Below are positions 35,326-44,383 of a stretch of DNA of 64,000 nt, in pieces; position 1 is the first letter of the stretch; each line of letters starts with the position of its first letter. Both the position numbers and the translations under genes were made by a program. Source of the stretch: Flavobacterium microcysteis. GTDB lineage: Bacteria > Bacteroidota > Bacteroidia > Flavobacteriales > Flavobacteriaceae. The DNA lies in NCBI RefSeq assembly GCF_006385255.1, contig NZ_VFJE01000049.1:1-64000 (forward strand), given 5' to 3'. Below the pieces are notes generated by a model. It worked only from the letters and a program-made list of their open reading frames with translations, was not told the origin of the DNA and did no database searches.

Positions 35326-36876
35326 ATGTTTGTCAATATTCAAAAAAAACTCCTGCTTACACATCCGCTACTTTGGAACAGTAAAATTGCCTTGTTTTCA
35401 ATACTAACGCTGATTTTCCATCTTATCTTTTTCCTTTTAGGATATTCAAAAGGATCTATCGATTTTACGGATTCGAATGACTTTTATGACTACGGATTTG
35501 ACGATACGATTATCGTATTTGTCAGCGTGCTGATAAGTATTTTTATGTTTATTATCTGGCTGGTTTACTATTCCCGAAACAACGCTTTTAAGTCTTTTTA
35601 TCCCAAAGGAAAATTTTCATTATACAAAGAATGGCTGTTGATTTTGTTATTCTGCATTTTGAACTCCACCTTTTCAGCTTCCTTTTTCTATGCACAGGAT
35701 CTCAAAGCAAGAAATTATTTTTCGGAAAAGGAACTTAGTAAACGACTTGAAATCATCAGTCTTTCTTCTTTATTTGTGGAAGGCCCGTATCGTGAAAGCA
35801 ATTTTATCACAGAGCAGAGGAATGGCGAATTTGTCCAGGTGGAAAGAGATTCATTCCAATACGGTTCCAGAAATTACTCGCTTAAATCATTAGTAAATAA
35901 ACAGCTCAAAGGTTTTACTTATTTTAATGATAAAAAAGATTCTTTATTGGAACTTAAAGGCAAACGATGGCTAATTGAAAACAAAAAAGATTCCATACAG
36001 TTACTGTTTAAAGAGTTTTTCAAAATATCCAAAGAGCACAAACTGTCTTCAAACATCACTCCTGAAAAATGGTTCGAACTCATTTATGATTATCCTGAGT
36101 TCACAAAATATATTGATGTTGGAAAAACCAGCAAAGAAACCAGTCAAAATTATAATTATTATGAGGGTGTAAATACTGACTATATTGACGCTGATATAGT
36201 TACAGACGAAGCTGCCGCTCTTGACACACTATCAAAGACTATCAAGGTTGTTGACGGACAAAAATATGTTTATTCAAAATATTATGTCCCGTTTAATGCA
36301 TTGACAAAATCGTATGGGAAAATTTCCAGAGCCTATGAAAATCCGGTAGTCAATTTGGAGTTTATCATGAGTCTATTTTATTTTTCAATAGGTCTGTCAC
36401 TTTGTGTTTTTTCATTTAAGATTACATCGGGCAGAAACTGGCTGATAGCTTTCGTAACACTTGGACTTTTTGGAATTATTAGCGGAATTATTTCTGTAAT
36501 AATAAGCCATAGTATGACTTTCCCTATCATTTATATACTGTTGTTTTTAGGGTTACTATTCTATTTTGCTATTATCCTTAAAGCTAAAGAAAGTAAAGGA
36601 ATTACAGGAATCACTATCAATCAGACTTTATGGCTTATGCCCGCTATCATCCCGATAAGTTATGCTGTCTTGATAGATATTCTCAAACGTACCTCAGGTT
36701 ACTATGATTCCTACACCTATGGAGCAAATGGGATGGAAAGAAAACAATTTCCACAAATAGAATGGTTAGACGAACATTATATGCATATGTTTGGTTTGAA
36801 TATAGTATTTGTCTTTTTATTCCTGCTTCTGTTTTCAATGTATATTAAGAAATGGAAAGGTATTGCTGAAGCCTAA
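35326..36876 (+). CDS. ABC exporter membrane subunit
   Basis: 516 residues with about eight membrane segments: three in the first 125 residues, then a soluble loop of about 220 residues (charged, with a Lys/Glu-rich part near 190-240), then a block of segments after residue 345, ending in a last helix before IKKWKGIAEA. The layout fits an ABC-2 permease with a large periplasmic loop, and it is paired with the ATPase upstream. I do not recognise a substrate-specific family. Confidence 0.7.
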   Translation: MFVNIQKKLLLTHPLLWNSKIALFSILTLIFHLIFFLLGYSKGSIDFTDSNDFYDYGFDDTIIVFVSVLISIFMFIIWLVYYSRNNAFKSFYPKGKFSLYKEWLLILLFCILNSTFSASFFYAQDLKARNYFSEKELSKRLEIISLSSLFVEGPYRESNFITEQRNGEFVQVERDSFQYGSRNYSLKSLVNKQLKGFTYFNDKKDSLLELKGKRWLIENKKDSIQLLFKEFFKISKEHKLSSNITPEKWFELIYDYPEFTKYIDVGKTSKETSQNYNYYEGVNTDYIDADIVTDEAAALDTLSKTIKVVDGQKYVYSKYYVPFNALTKSYGKISRAYENPVVNLEFIMSLFYFSIGLSLCVFSFKITSGRNWLIAFVTLGLFGIISGIISVIISHSMTFPIIYILLFLGLLFYFAIILKAKESKGITGITINQTLWLMPAIIPISYAVLIDILKRTSGYYDSYTYGANGMERKQFPQIEWLDEHYMHMFGLNIVFVFLFLLLFSMYIKKWKGIAEA

Positions 36877-36880
36877 AAAA

Positions 36881-36906
36881 GTGCGAGCCGGAAAACCGGC
36901 TCGCAC
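36881..36906. terminator. Bidirectional terminator
   Basis: GTGCGAGCCGG (36881-36891), loop AAAA, CCGGCTCGCAC (36896-36906), with A-run before and T-run after, between the exporter and the convergent VF530 gene. Confidence 0.95.
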
Positions 36907-36911
36907 TTTTT

Positions 36912-37142
36912 TTATTTGGCAAATTTAGGAAGCGTCTTGATATAGAGCTGTTCGACCTTAGCTCTGGCCCAATCAGTCTTTCTTAAAAAAGTAAGGCTTG
37001 ATTTGATGCTCGGATCAACAGTAAAGCATTTGATTTTTATCAATTCGCCTAAAGTATCGAATCCATAAAAATCGACCAGCTGTTCCAACATCTTTTGTAA
37101 CGTGATTCCGTGAAGCGGATTATTGGGTTGTTTGTTTTCCAT
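36912..37142 (-). CDS. VF530 (DUF2132) family protein
   Basis: 76 residues matching the VF530 family: [40 protein letters not shown], then [10 protein letters not shown]. The family is a small helical, putative DNA-binding fold of unknown function. On the minus strand TATTTTTG (37154-37147) ends four bases from the ATG, so the message is probably leaderless. Confidence 0.8.
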   Translation of the reverse strand: MENKQPNNPLHGITLQKMLEQLVDFYGFDTLGELIKIKCFTVDPSIKSSLTFLRKTDWARAKVEQLYIKTLPKFAK

Positions 37143-37197
37143 CTGGCAAAAATACGTATTTCAAAAATTAGTTTAATTTTATAGAAAGCAAAACACA

Positions 37198-37683
37198 ATG
37201 AAAAATTTTTGTCTTATCCTATTCTTCCTAATTATGCAAACTGTTTCAGCCCAAAACCCAGCAACAACCACTATTTATCTGATTCGTCATGCGGAAAAAG
37301 CTGATCTTTCAAGCAATCCGGAACTTTCAGACGCAGGAATAAAAAGAGCCAAAAACTGGGCTGCTTATTTTGAGAAAACACCAATTGACTTATTTTATAC
37401 AACTATGTATAACAGAACCCAACAAACCTGTTCCGCTATTGCAGCAACCAAACAAAAAGACATTCTTTTTTACAAACCTGATGCAATGGACTTAAAAAAG
37501 ATAATTGCCGAAAACCAGGGAAAGACACTACTTATAGTTGGCCATAGCAATACGATTCCCAACTACATTAACAAACTTCTGGGTGCTTCAAAATATGAAG
37601 ATATACCAGAATCTGAATTTGGTAATTTATACCGTATAACCGTTACTGACGAAAAGATTTCTGACGAATTGATCCATCCATAA
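37198..37683 (+). CDS. Secreted histidine phosphatase family protein
   Basis: 161 residues with a signal peptide (1-19, ending VSAQ). The phosphoglycerate-mutase-type motif YLIRHAEKAD supplies the phosphohistidine, and VGHSNTIPN the second catalytic His. Small size puts it with SixA-like phosphatases, but export to the periplasm suggests a phospho-ester or polyphosphate substrate rather than a signalling protein. Confidence 0.8.
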   Translation: MKNFCLILFFLIMQTVSAQNPATTTIYLIRHAEKADLSSNPELSDAGIKRAKNWAAYFEKTPIDLFYTTMYNRTQQTCSAIAATKQKDILFYKPDAMDLKKIIAENQGKTLLIVGHSNTIPNYINKLLGASKYEDIPESEFGNLYRITVTDEKISDELIHP

Positions 37684-37688
37684 AAGAA

Positions 37689-37712
37689 AAGACTGCTTTT
37701 TCAAGCAGTCTT
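37689..37712. terminator. Terminator between convergent phosphatase and OmpW genes
   Basis: AAGACTGCTT (37689-37698), loop TTTC, AAGCAGTCTT (37703-37712). The T-run is weak. Confidence 0.7.
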
Positions 37713-37740
37713 ATCCCTCTAAAAACTAAAAAAGAGGTCT

Positions 37741-38418
37741 CTAAAATTTCATTCCTACCCCAAAACCAAGCAATAACGGATTGATTTCAACATCAGCAGG
37801 AATGCTTAACCCAGCGGCAAGGTTTGATGCGTCGACCGTGACATCTGTTTTCAAAAATATTTTCTTTATATCCATATTGATAAAAAACTTATCATCTAAC
37901 ATCAAGTCAAAGCCTACCTGAAAAGCATAACCGAAAGAATTTTCATATTCTATGCCTCTTACAGTATTGCCCGCTTTTTCATTATAAAAAATCGTATAAT
38001 TCACACCGGCACCTACATAAGGATTAAAAATATGATCCGGAAGGAAATGATATTGTACTGTCAATGTTGGAGGCAAAAGATATACGCTTCCTAAATTCAC
38101 ATCAGCTGATGTTGGTCCGCCTACTGCTGAAATATCAGAAGCTACCGTATTTACATCATGTTTGGATGTTCCTAAAATCAGCTCAGCCGAAATGTTTTTT
38201 GTAAAGAAATAAGTGAAGTCTAGCTCCGGAATAAATGTATTGGAAATCTTTGCATCTCCGCCAATGATTCCAATTTTAGCGCTTTCATCAGGAACAACGC
38301 CAACACCTCTGACACGTACCTGCCACTTTTTGAAATCTACCTTATTTTCTTCTTGAGCGTTTGCCAAATTTGTTCCGAATACCGTTAGCGCTATTACAGC
38401 TAAAATTATTTTTTTCAT
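37741..38418 (-). CDS. OmpW-family outer-membrane protein
   Basis: 225 residues from the ATG at 38418 (MKKIILAVIALTVFG); an in-frame ATG nine residues upstream is less likely. The signal peptide ends NAQ. The mature part is an 8-stranded barrel of the OmpW type: WQVRVRGVGVVP, the LLPPTLTVQYHF strand and FNPYVGAGVNYTIFYN are family hallmarks, and the protein ends in Phe. OmpW proteins form narrow hydrophobic channels. Confidence 0.85.
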   Translation of the reverse strand: MKKIILAVIALTVFGTNLANAQEENKVDFKKWQVRVRGVGVVPDESAKIGIIGGDAKISNTFIPELDFTYFFTKNISAELILGTSKHDVNTVASDISAVGGPTSADVNLGSVYLLPPTLTVQYHFLPDHIFNPYVGAGVNYTIFYNEKAGNTVRGIEYENSFGYAFQVGFDLMLDDKFFINMDIKKIFLKTDVTVDASNLAAGLSIPADVEINPLLLGFGVGMKF

Positions 38419-38546
38419 TGTTATCAGTTTTAAATTATAGTCCAAAAGTAGTCGGGAAATAAAACGTAAAGACTGACAAAAATCATAGTCTGAAAAATAT
38501 TATCTAACAATTTCTTAACCCTAATTGGGATTTACTTAAATGTTCC

Positions 38547-38554
38547 TACATTTG
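38547..38554 (+). promoter_or_regulatory. -7 box for smpB
   Basis: TACATTTG ends seven bases before the smpB ATG, so the transcript has almost no 5' untranslated region. Confidence 0.55.
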
Positions 38555-38561
38555 CACTCCT

Positions 38562-39017
38562 ATGTTGAAAACAATTAATATATTAAACAAAAGAGCTCGT
38601 TTCGATTATGAAATAATCGAAAAGTATACAGCTGGAATAGTATTAACCGGAACGGAAATCAAATCTATCCGATTAGGAAAAGCCAATATCACCGAAAGTT
38701 TTTGCGAATTCAACAATAATGAGCTCTTTGCTATCAATATGTATATTGAAGAATATGCATTTGGAAATCAATTCAATCATAAAGCCCGAAGCGAAAGAAA
38801 ACTTCTCTTAAATAAACGGGAACTCAAAACGCTATGGAGAAATGTACAGACAAAAGGACTGACCATAGTTCCCATACGACTCTTTACTAATGAAAAAGGA
38901 TTGGCTAAATTGGATATTGCATTGGCAAGAGGTAAAAAAACCTATGACAAACGAGAATCTCTCAAGGAACAGGACACCAAAAGAGATTTGGACAGAATAA
39001 AAAAGTCGTTTCGTTAG
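38562..39017 (+). CDS. smpB: SsrA-binding protein SmpB
   Basis: 151 residues, full length. Motifs are [39 protein letters not shown] and the basic C-terminal tail [13 protein letters not shown] then KRDLDRI, which enters the decoding centre. SmpB delivers tmRNA to stalled ribosomes. The terminator hairpin overlaps the last codons. Confidence 0.95.
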   Translation: MLKTINILNKRARFDYEIIEKYTAGIVLTGTEIKSIRLGKANITESFCEFNNNELFAINMYIEEYAFGNQFNHKARSERKLLLNKRELKTLWRNVQTKGLTIVPIRLFTNEKGLAKLDIALARGKKTYDKRESLKEQDTKRDLDRIKKSFR

Positions 39018-39031
39018 GAAACGGTTTTTTT
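39007..39031 (+). terminator. smpB terminator overlapping its stop codon
   Basis: CGTTTC (39007-39012), loop GTTAG containing the TAG stop (39015-39017), GAAACG (39018-39023), then a T-run. Confidence 0.75.
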
Positions 39032-39047
39032 TCTCGAAAAAAATGAC

Positions 39048-39055
39048 TAACTTTG
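39048..39055 (+). promoter_or_regulatory. -7 box for the XRE-Fic gene
   Basis: TAACTTTG, 22 bases before the ATG at 39078. Confidence 0.5.
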
Positions 39056-39077
39056 TCAAGACTAAATTAGACATGAA

Positions 39078-40124
39078 ATGAAAACACTTCTTAAAACAGC
39101 TCGGGAACTAAAAAACATGAAAGTGAGAGAAGTGTCTCAACAAACAGGCATTGATCAGGCACTTATTAGCAAATTTGAAACAGGAACCCGAAAGCCAACA
39201 CGAGATCAACTGCCAAAACTAGCAACTGTTCTGGAAATTGATTTGGAAACCTTAATGGTAGCCTGGCTAAAAGAAAAAATCCTGTATGAAATTGGAGATG
39301 AAGAATTTGCTTTAAAAGCAATGAAAGTTGCGGAAGAAGAAATTCGTTATCAGGCCAAATCTGTCAAAAAAATTCCAAGCTCGCTTCAAAAAATCCTTAC
39401 GGAAATTGATGCTCTCAAAACAAAGTTAGACACCTTTAGAGAATTTGACAGCTATAGAATTACACAGGCACTCGAGCTAGAATATACCTTTGAAAGCAAC
39501 AGAATTGAAGGAAACACACTCACATTACGAGAAACTGACCTCGTAATCAACGAAGGTCTTACTGTTTCAGGAAAAAGCATGCGTGAACATCTTGAGGCCA
39601 TTAACCATCAGGAAGCCATTGGCTACATCAAACATTTGATGGAAAAAAATTCACTTTTAAATGAAAGAGAAGTCCTCAGTATACATAATTTAATTTTAAG
39701 AGGAATACATCCGGAAGATGCTGGGCGTTATAGAAAAGTACAAGTCATGATAAAAGGCAGTACGTATATGCCTCCACAACCTTTTATGGTGTCCAAGCAA
39801 ATGGAAGACTATTTTATTTGGTATGAAACCAATAAAAACTCTCTTCATCCTGTTTTATTAGCGGCAGAAATGCATGAACGATTAGTAACCATACATCCCT
39901 TTATTGATGGAAATGGCAGAACATCACGTCTGGTAATGAATCTTGTCCTACTTTCGCATGGTTATATTATTGCCAATATCAAAGGAGATTATGACAATAG
40001 AATGCAGTATTATCAAACCCTCGAGAAAGCACAGACAACTTCTGACAAAGAAGACTTTCTTCTTTTTATAGCCCAAATAGAGAAAGAAAGCCTCGAAAGA
40101 TATTTAGATATCATCAGCCAATAA
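39078..40124 (+). CDS. XRE helix-turn-helix/Fic-domain fusion protein
   Basis: 348 residues. Residues 1-60 form an XRE-type HTH (REVSQQTGIDQALISKFETG). After a linker comes the Fic domain with catalytic HPFIDGNGRTSR (273-284). The autoinhibitory motif SNRIEG (140-145) lies N-terminal to it, as in class II Fic proteins, so the enzyme should be held inactive until relieved. Fic domains transfer AMP to protein hydroxyls. The attached HTH suggests DNA-linked self-regulation. No antitoxin gene is adjacent. Confidence 0.85.
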   Translation: MKTLLKTARELKNMKVREVSQQTGIDQALISKFETGTRKPTRDQLPKLATVLEIDLETLMVAWLKEKILYEIGDEEFALKAMKVAEEEIRYQAKSVKKIPSSLQKILTEIDALKTKLDTFREFDSYRITQALELEYTFESNRIEGNTLTLRETDLVINEGLTVSGKSMREHLEAINHQEAIGYIKHLMEKNSLLNEREVLSIHNLILRGIHPEDAGRYRKVQVMIKGSTYMPPQPFMVSKQMEDYFIWYETNKNSLHPVLLAAEMHERLVTIHPFIDGNGRTSRLVMNLVLLSHGYIIANIKGDYDNRMQYYQTLEKAQTTSDKEDFLLFIAQIEKESLERYLDIISQ

Positions 40125-40125
40125 A

Positions 40126-40146
40126 AAGAGCCCATAATGGGCTCTT
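40126..40146. terminator. Bidirectional terminator
   Basis: AAGAGCCCA (40126-40134), loop TAA, TGGGCTCTT (40138-40146), T-run after, between the convergent Fic and pcm genes. Confidence 0.85.
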
Positions 40147-40148
40147 TT

Positions 40149-40790
40149 TTAGTTTTTATTTTCCAATAAAGGCACAAAGCGAAATTCTCCAAATTCATGC
40201 TTTTCAAATTGAGTTTCATTTTTACGTATCAGCATTGTCATAATCTGATGTTCTTCTCCCAAAGGAATAACGAGCCTTCCCCCTACTTTTAATTGAGCCA
40301 TTAGCGGTTTAGGAATAATTGGAGCTCCGGCCGTGACGATTATGCTGTCAAACGGAGCATAATTTGGCAAGCCTTTATAACCGTCTCCAAACGACAAATG
40401 TTTTGGTCGGATACCCAGTTTTGGCAATAACAAAGAAGTTGTCTTAAACAACTCATTCTGTCTTTCTATGCTATACACTTTCGCTCCCATTGTACACAGA
40501 ACAGCCGTCTGATAACCAGAACCAGTTCCGATTTCTAAAATTTTGTGGTCTTTCTCAACTTCCAGTAACTGGCTCTGAAAAGCAACTGTATACGGTTGGG
40601 AAATAGTCTGCCCGGCACCTATAGGAAAGGCCTTGTCCTGATACGCATAGTCTTCAAAACTTGAATTCAAAAAAAGGTGTCTTGGAATTTTCTTAATTGC
40701 TTCCAGAACATTTTTATCTGTTATGCCTTTTTGTTGTAAGACAGTTACTAATTGATTTCGAAGTCCTTGATGTTTGGCTGTATCTTTCAA
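40149..40790 (-). CDS. pcm: Protein-L-isoaspartate O-methyltransferase
   Basis: 213 residues if the start is the TTG at 40790 (KDTAKHQGLRNQ follows), the usual family length. An ATG at 40883 in the same frame would add 31 residues without family character. Motifs are GAGQTISQPYTVAFQ, ILEIGTGSGYQTAVL (AdoMet site) and DSIIVTAGAP. It methylates isoaspartyl residues in damaged proteins to start repair. The exact start is uncertain. Confidence 0.85.
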   Translation of the reverse strand: MKDTAKHQGLRNQLVTVLQQKGITDKNVLEAIKKIPRHLFLNSSFEDYAYQDKAFPIGAGQTISQPYTVAFQSQLLEVEKDHKILEIGTGSGYQTAVLCTMGAKVYSIERQNELFKTTSLLLPKLGIRPKHLSFGDGYKGLPNYAPFDSIIVTAGAPIIPKPLMAQLKVGGRLVIPLGEEHQIMTMLIRKNETQFEKHEFGEFRFVPLLENKN

Positions 40791-40936
40791 AATTTGGAGG
40801 TTTATTTGAGGGGTAAAAATAAGAAAAGAAAACTCGATTTTAAAACGTTTCAGCGAATGTTTTATCAGTAGCCTACCATTCAAATGCTTAATTGACCGTT
40901 CGTCATTTTTTTGGATTTTTTATCTGAATGTACTCC

Positions 40937-40944
40937 TACTTTTG
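40937..40944 (+). promoter_or_regulatory. -7 box for the prolyl oligopeptidase gene
   Basis: TACTTTTG, with TTTG at 40910-40913 a rather long 23 bases upstream. The ATG is at 40995. Confidence 0.45.
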
Positions 40945-40994
40945 ACTCATCAATCAAAAAACGTTCGCATAATCACAACCAAAAAACACGAATT

Positions 40995-43178
40995 ATGGAA
41001 ATGACCACATTAAGAAAAATTGCAATGCTAACAATCGGCATTACTTTCACTGCCAATTCTTTTGGGCAGACCAAACCTTCAAAAGCTCCTTCTGTTCCTG
41101 CAACAGATGATTATTATGGAATCAAGATCGAAGACAAGTACAGAAATCTTGAAGATTTAAAAAATGAGCAAACGCTTAACTGGATGAAAGGCCAGGCAGA
41201 TTACACCAATTCAATATTGGGTTCTATTCCGGGAAGACAGCATATTATTGATGAGTTGACTTCAATAAATAATCGAACTACAGAGGGGATTGGAGGTTTA
41301 TCAATCCTGGATGACGGTACTTATATTTATCTTAAGACCACACCAAATGATCAAGTCTCCAAATTATACAAGAGAAATGGTCTAAAAGGAAAAGAAGCTC
41401 TCATTTTTGATCCTGAAAACTATCAAAAGAATAGTAAAGATGTTTTTAGTATCAGCTCTTTTTCAGCTAACAAAAGCGGAAAACTTATAGCTATCAACAT
41501 TTCAAAAAACGGTGGTGAAATGAGTGAAATGTTTCTCATGGATTTGACTAACAATAAGATTCTTCCTGAAAAAATTGACAGGTTACGTTTTGGAGGTGCT
41601 AACTGGCTGAAAGATGGCAATTCATTTATTTACATCCAATCACCAACAGAAGATGTTCATGACATGAACGCCCAAATGGATATGGTAACAAAAATTCACA
41701 TTGTAGGGAGTGATGTTTCGCAAGACAAGACTTTGTTTACAAAGGCAATGTATCCAGAATTAAGCATAACCAATGAAGAAATTCCTTTTGTTAGTTATGA
41801 TATTGATAGTAACCTTTTGTTTTTTATGCCTTATACTGTAGACCAGAATCAAAAAGTATATATAGCACCAGGTTCAGATCTCAATAAGAAAAAAATAAAC
41901 TGGAAATTACTTACTGACAGGAAGGATGAAGTAAAAAATTTCATTCTAAGTGAGAAAGACATTTATATGTATACCACTTTAAATGCTCCAAAATTTAAAG
42001 TAATAAAAACCAGTATTGCCAATCCTAATGTGGCTACAGCTACCTTGGTCATCCCTGAAAGTAGTGATTCCAATCTCAATTCACCTATAGTAACAAAAGA
42101 CGGTATTTTTTATACCAGAACAAAAAATGGTGTGGAAAGTAAGCTTTATTTTACTGACTTCGAAGGAAAAAAACACAAGGAAATTGCGACTCCTAAAAAA
42201 GCAGCTACCATATCCGTAACTGCCAGAGCTCCTAAATTCTCTGATGTATGGATAAGTACAACAGGTTGGACAACCAAAGGAGAAAGATATCGATATGATC
42301 TAAAAAAGAATACTTTCACAAGAGAGCAACTTTCAACAATTATCGAATATCCTGAATTTAAAGACTTTGAAGTTGAAGAACTAATGGCTAAATCCTATGA
42401 TGGCGTTGAAGTTCCTTTATCGATTATTTATAAAAAAGGAATGAAAAAAGACAAAAACAATCCAGTATTGTTCTATGGTTATGGCGCTTATGGAGCCTCA
42501 ATAACACCTTCTTTTAATACACAATTGCTTTTGTGGGTAGAACGAGGAGGAATACTTGCGGTAGCCCATGTTAGAGGCGGGGGCGAATTAGGTGAAAAAT
42601 GGCATCAGGATGGCCAAAAGACAACAAAACAGAATACATGGAAAGATGTGATTGCCTGTACGGAATACATGATTAATGAAGGTTACACTAATCCAACCAA
42701 AACAGCAATCTATAGCCGTAGTGCCGGAGGAATTTTTGTAGGAAGAGCAATTACTGAAAGACCTGATTTATATGCAGTTGCAATTCCGGGTGTTGGAATG
42801 ATGAATACCGTTCGAAGTGAAAACTCACCTAACGGACCTGCAAATGTAGCTGAATTTGGTACTATGAAAGTTGAATCTGAGGCAAAAGCCTTAATTGAAA
42901 TGGATTCTTATCTTCACTTAAAAGACGGAGTAAAATACCCTGCTACGTTGACAACAGCAGGATTCAACGACCCAAGAATTATTGCGTGGATGCCTGCCAA
43001 ATTTGCGGCCCGTTTGCTAGAAGCCAACGCTTCCAACAAGCCTACCTTGTTAAAAGTAGATTATGAAGCCGGGCATTTTGGAGGGGCTTCCAAATCAAAA
43101 TCATACGAAGAAATTGCCGATGTATTGAGCTTTGCCTTCTGGCAGGTAGGCCATCCGGATTTTCAACCTAAAAACTAA
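40995..43178 (+). CDS. Prolyl oligopeptidase family serine peptidase
   Basis: 727 residues from ATG 40995, chosen because it gives a normal signal peptide (MEMTTLRKIAMLTIG, ending SFGQ). The N-terminal part is a seven-bladed propeller, the C-terminal 270 residues an alpha/beta hydrolase: VLFYGYGAYGAS, HVRGGGELGEKWH, nucleophile YSRSAGGIFVG and the catalytic His in YEAGHFGG. Family members cut short peptides after proline. Export suggests periplasmic peptide use. Confidence 0.9.
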   Translation: MEMTTLRKIAMLTIGITFTANSFGQTKPSKAPSVPATDDYYGIKIEDKYRNLEDLKNEQTLNWMKGQADYTNSILGSIPGRQHIIDELTSINNRTTEGIGGLSILDDGTYIYLKTTPNDQVSKLYKRNGLKGKEALIFDPENYQKNSKDVFSISSFSANKSGKLIAINISKNGGEMSEMFLMDLTNNKILPEKIDRLRFGGANWLKDGNSFIYIQSPTEDVHDMNAQMDMVTKIHIVGSDVSQDKTLFTKAMYPELSITNEEIPFVSYDIDSNLLFFMPYTVDQNQKVYIAPGSDLNKKKINWKLLTDRKDEVKNFILSEKDIYMYTTLNAPKFKVIKTSIANPNVATATLVIPESSDSNLNSPIVTKDGIFYTRTKNGVESKLYFTDFEGKKHKEIATPKKAATISVTARAPKFSDVWISTTGWTTKGERYRYDLKKNTFTREQLSTIIEYPEFKDFEVEELMAKSYDGVEVPLSIIYKKGMKKDKNNPVLFYGYGAYGASITPSFNTQLLLWVERGGILAVAHVRGGGELGEKWHQDGQKTTKQNTWKDVIACTEYMINEGYTNPTKTAIYSRSAGGIFVGRAITERPDLYAVAIPGVGMMNTVRSENSPNGPANVAEFGTMKVESEAKALIEMDSYLHLKDGVKYPATLTTAGFNDPRIIAWMPAKFAARLLEANASNKPTLLKVDYEAGHFGGASKSKSYEEIADVLSFAFWQVGHPDFQPKN

Positions 43179-43189
43179 TTTAATCCATT

Positions 43190-43218
43190 ACCTTTGGCAG
43201 AGATAGTCTGCCAAAGGT
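43190..43218 (+). terminator. Hairpin after the prolyl oligopeptidase gene
   Basis: ACCTTTGGCAGA (43190-43201), loop GATAG, TCTGCCAAAGGT (43207-43218). No T-run follows, so it may be only a weak terminator or a 3' stabiliser. Confidence 0.5.
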
Positions 43219-43297
43219 ATAAAAACACCTAAGAAAAGATGATATCATTACTTTTACAAATAGCAAGTGCGGCACTTGAATGCCTAATATAATAACA

Positions 43298-44383
43298 ATG
43301 AAACTTTTAAAGAGCGGTAAATATCACTTATTAAATTTTCTGGGCTGGCAGATATATACTTTCAGTACTTTGACTTTTAGCAAGATTTCTTATGCTAAAT
43401 TTTCGGAAGGTTTGACATCCAGACAACTTAACGCCTTATATTATACACTATGGGAAGGATTTCTCTGTGCCTTATTAGGGTTTGTTTTGTCGTATATAAT
43501 ACTGTTATTCCTTGAAACGAGGTTTAATCTTTCCAACCTAAGAAAAAAAGACTGGTGGAATCTGTTTTTTGTATTTTCATTTGCACAAGTTATTTACCAC
43601 TTTGCTTTATGGCCTTTACTTGACATTCCGGTCATGTATTATTTTGGCGTCAGCAATACTGAACATTTGACACTGTTGATGAAAATAACAAATGTGCCAG
43701 GGTTTGTAGCGGAGTTTCTTGTTTGGCTTTTTATTATACTGGCAATAAAAATCTATGAATATATCAATGAAGTAAAATTCAACAGGCTTGAACTGGAATC
43801 TTCTCTAAAAGAATCGCAACTCAATTCGTTAAAAGGACAAATAAACCCACACTTCATGTTCAACAGCTTGAATAACATTCGTGGACTGATACTTGAAAAT
43901 CCTTTGAAATCAAGAGAAATGATTACCCGTTTGTCTGAAATGCTTCGGTACTCGCTAACCAAAAACGACATTAATACGATTGCCCTGGAAGAAGAAATTG
44001 AAATGGTAGAAAACTTTATCGAAATTTCAAGAATACAGTTGGAAGACCGACTAAAGTATACGCCAAGAATAAACACCAGTCTTCTAAAAGTAGAAATCCC
44101 TCCAATGATTATCCAAATGCTGGTTGAAAATGCGGTAAAACATGGCATATCAAAACTCAAGGATGGCGGTGAAATTACGCTGGACATTCAAAACAATAAT
44201 GAAACCCTGACAATTGTAGTATCTAATACCGGAGCATTAAGTATTGAAAAAGATTCTACCCAACTGGGCATCAAAAATATAGAAAAAAGACTGCAACTCA
44301 TTTATGGAGAAAATGCTACTTTTAAACTACAGGAAATAGAAAATCAAGTCGTTGCAGAAATAACCATCCTAGTTAAATCATGA
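43298..44383 (+). CDS. LytS/YehU-type sensor histidine kinase
   Basis: 361 residues from ATG 43298 (MKLLKSGKY); an ATG at 43280 is also in frame. Four membrane segments lie in the first 150 residues, then a short coiled coil and the His_kinase domain: QINPHFMFNSLNNIRGLI carries the phosphoacceptor His, and LVENAVKHGISKL is the N-box. The end overlaps the regulator gene by ATGA, so they form a two-component system. No sensor domain beyond the membrane helices is seen. Confidence 0.9.
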   Translation: MKLLKSGKYHLLNFLGWQIYTFSTLTFSKISYAKFSEGLTSRQLNALYYTLWEGFLCALLGFVLSYIILLFLETRFNLSNLRKKDWWNLFFVFSFAQVIYHFALWPLLDIPVMYYFGVSNTEHLTLLMKITNVPGFVAEFLVWLFIILAIKIYEYINEVKFNRLELESSLKESQLNSLKGQINPHFMFNSLNNIRGLILENPLKSREMITRLSEMLRYSLTKNDINTIALEEEIEMVENFIEISRIQLEDRLKYTPRINTSLLKVEIPPMIIQMLVENAVKHGISKLKDGGEITLDIQNNNETLTIVVSNTGALSIEKDSTQLGIKNIEKRLQLIYGENATFKLQEIENQVVAEITILVKS

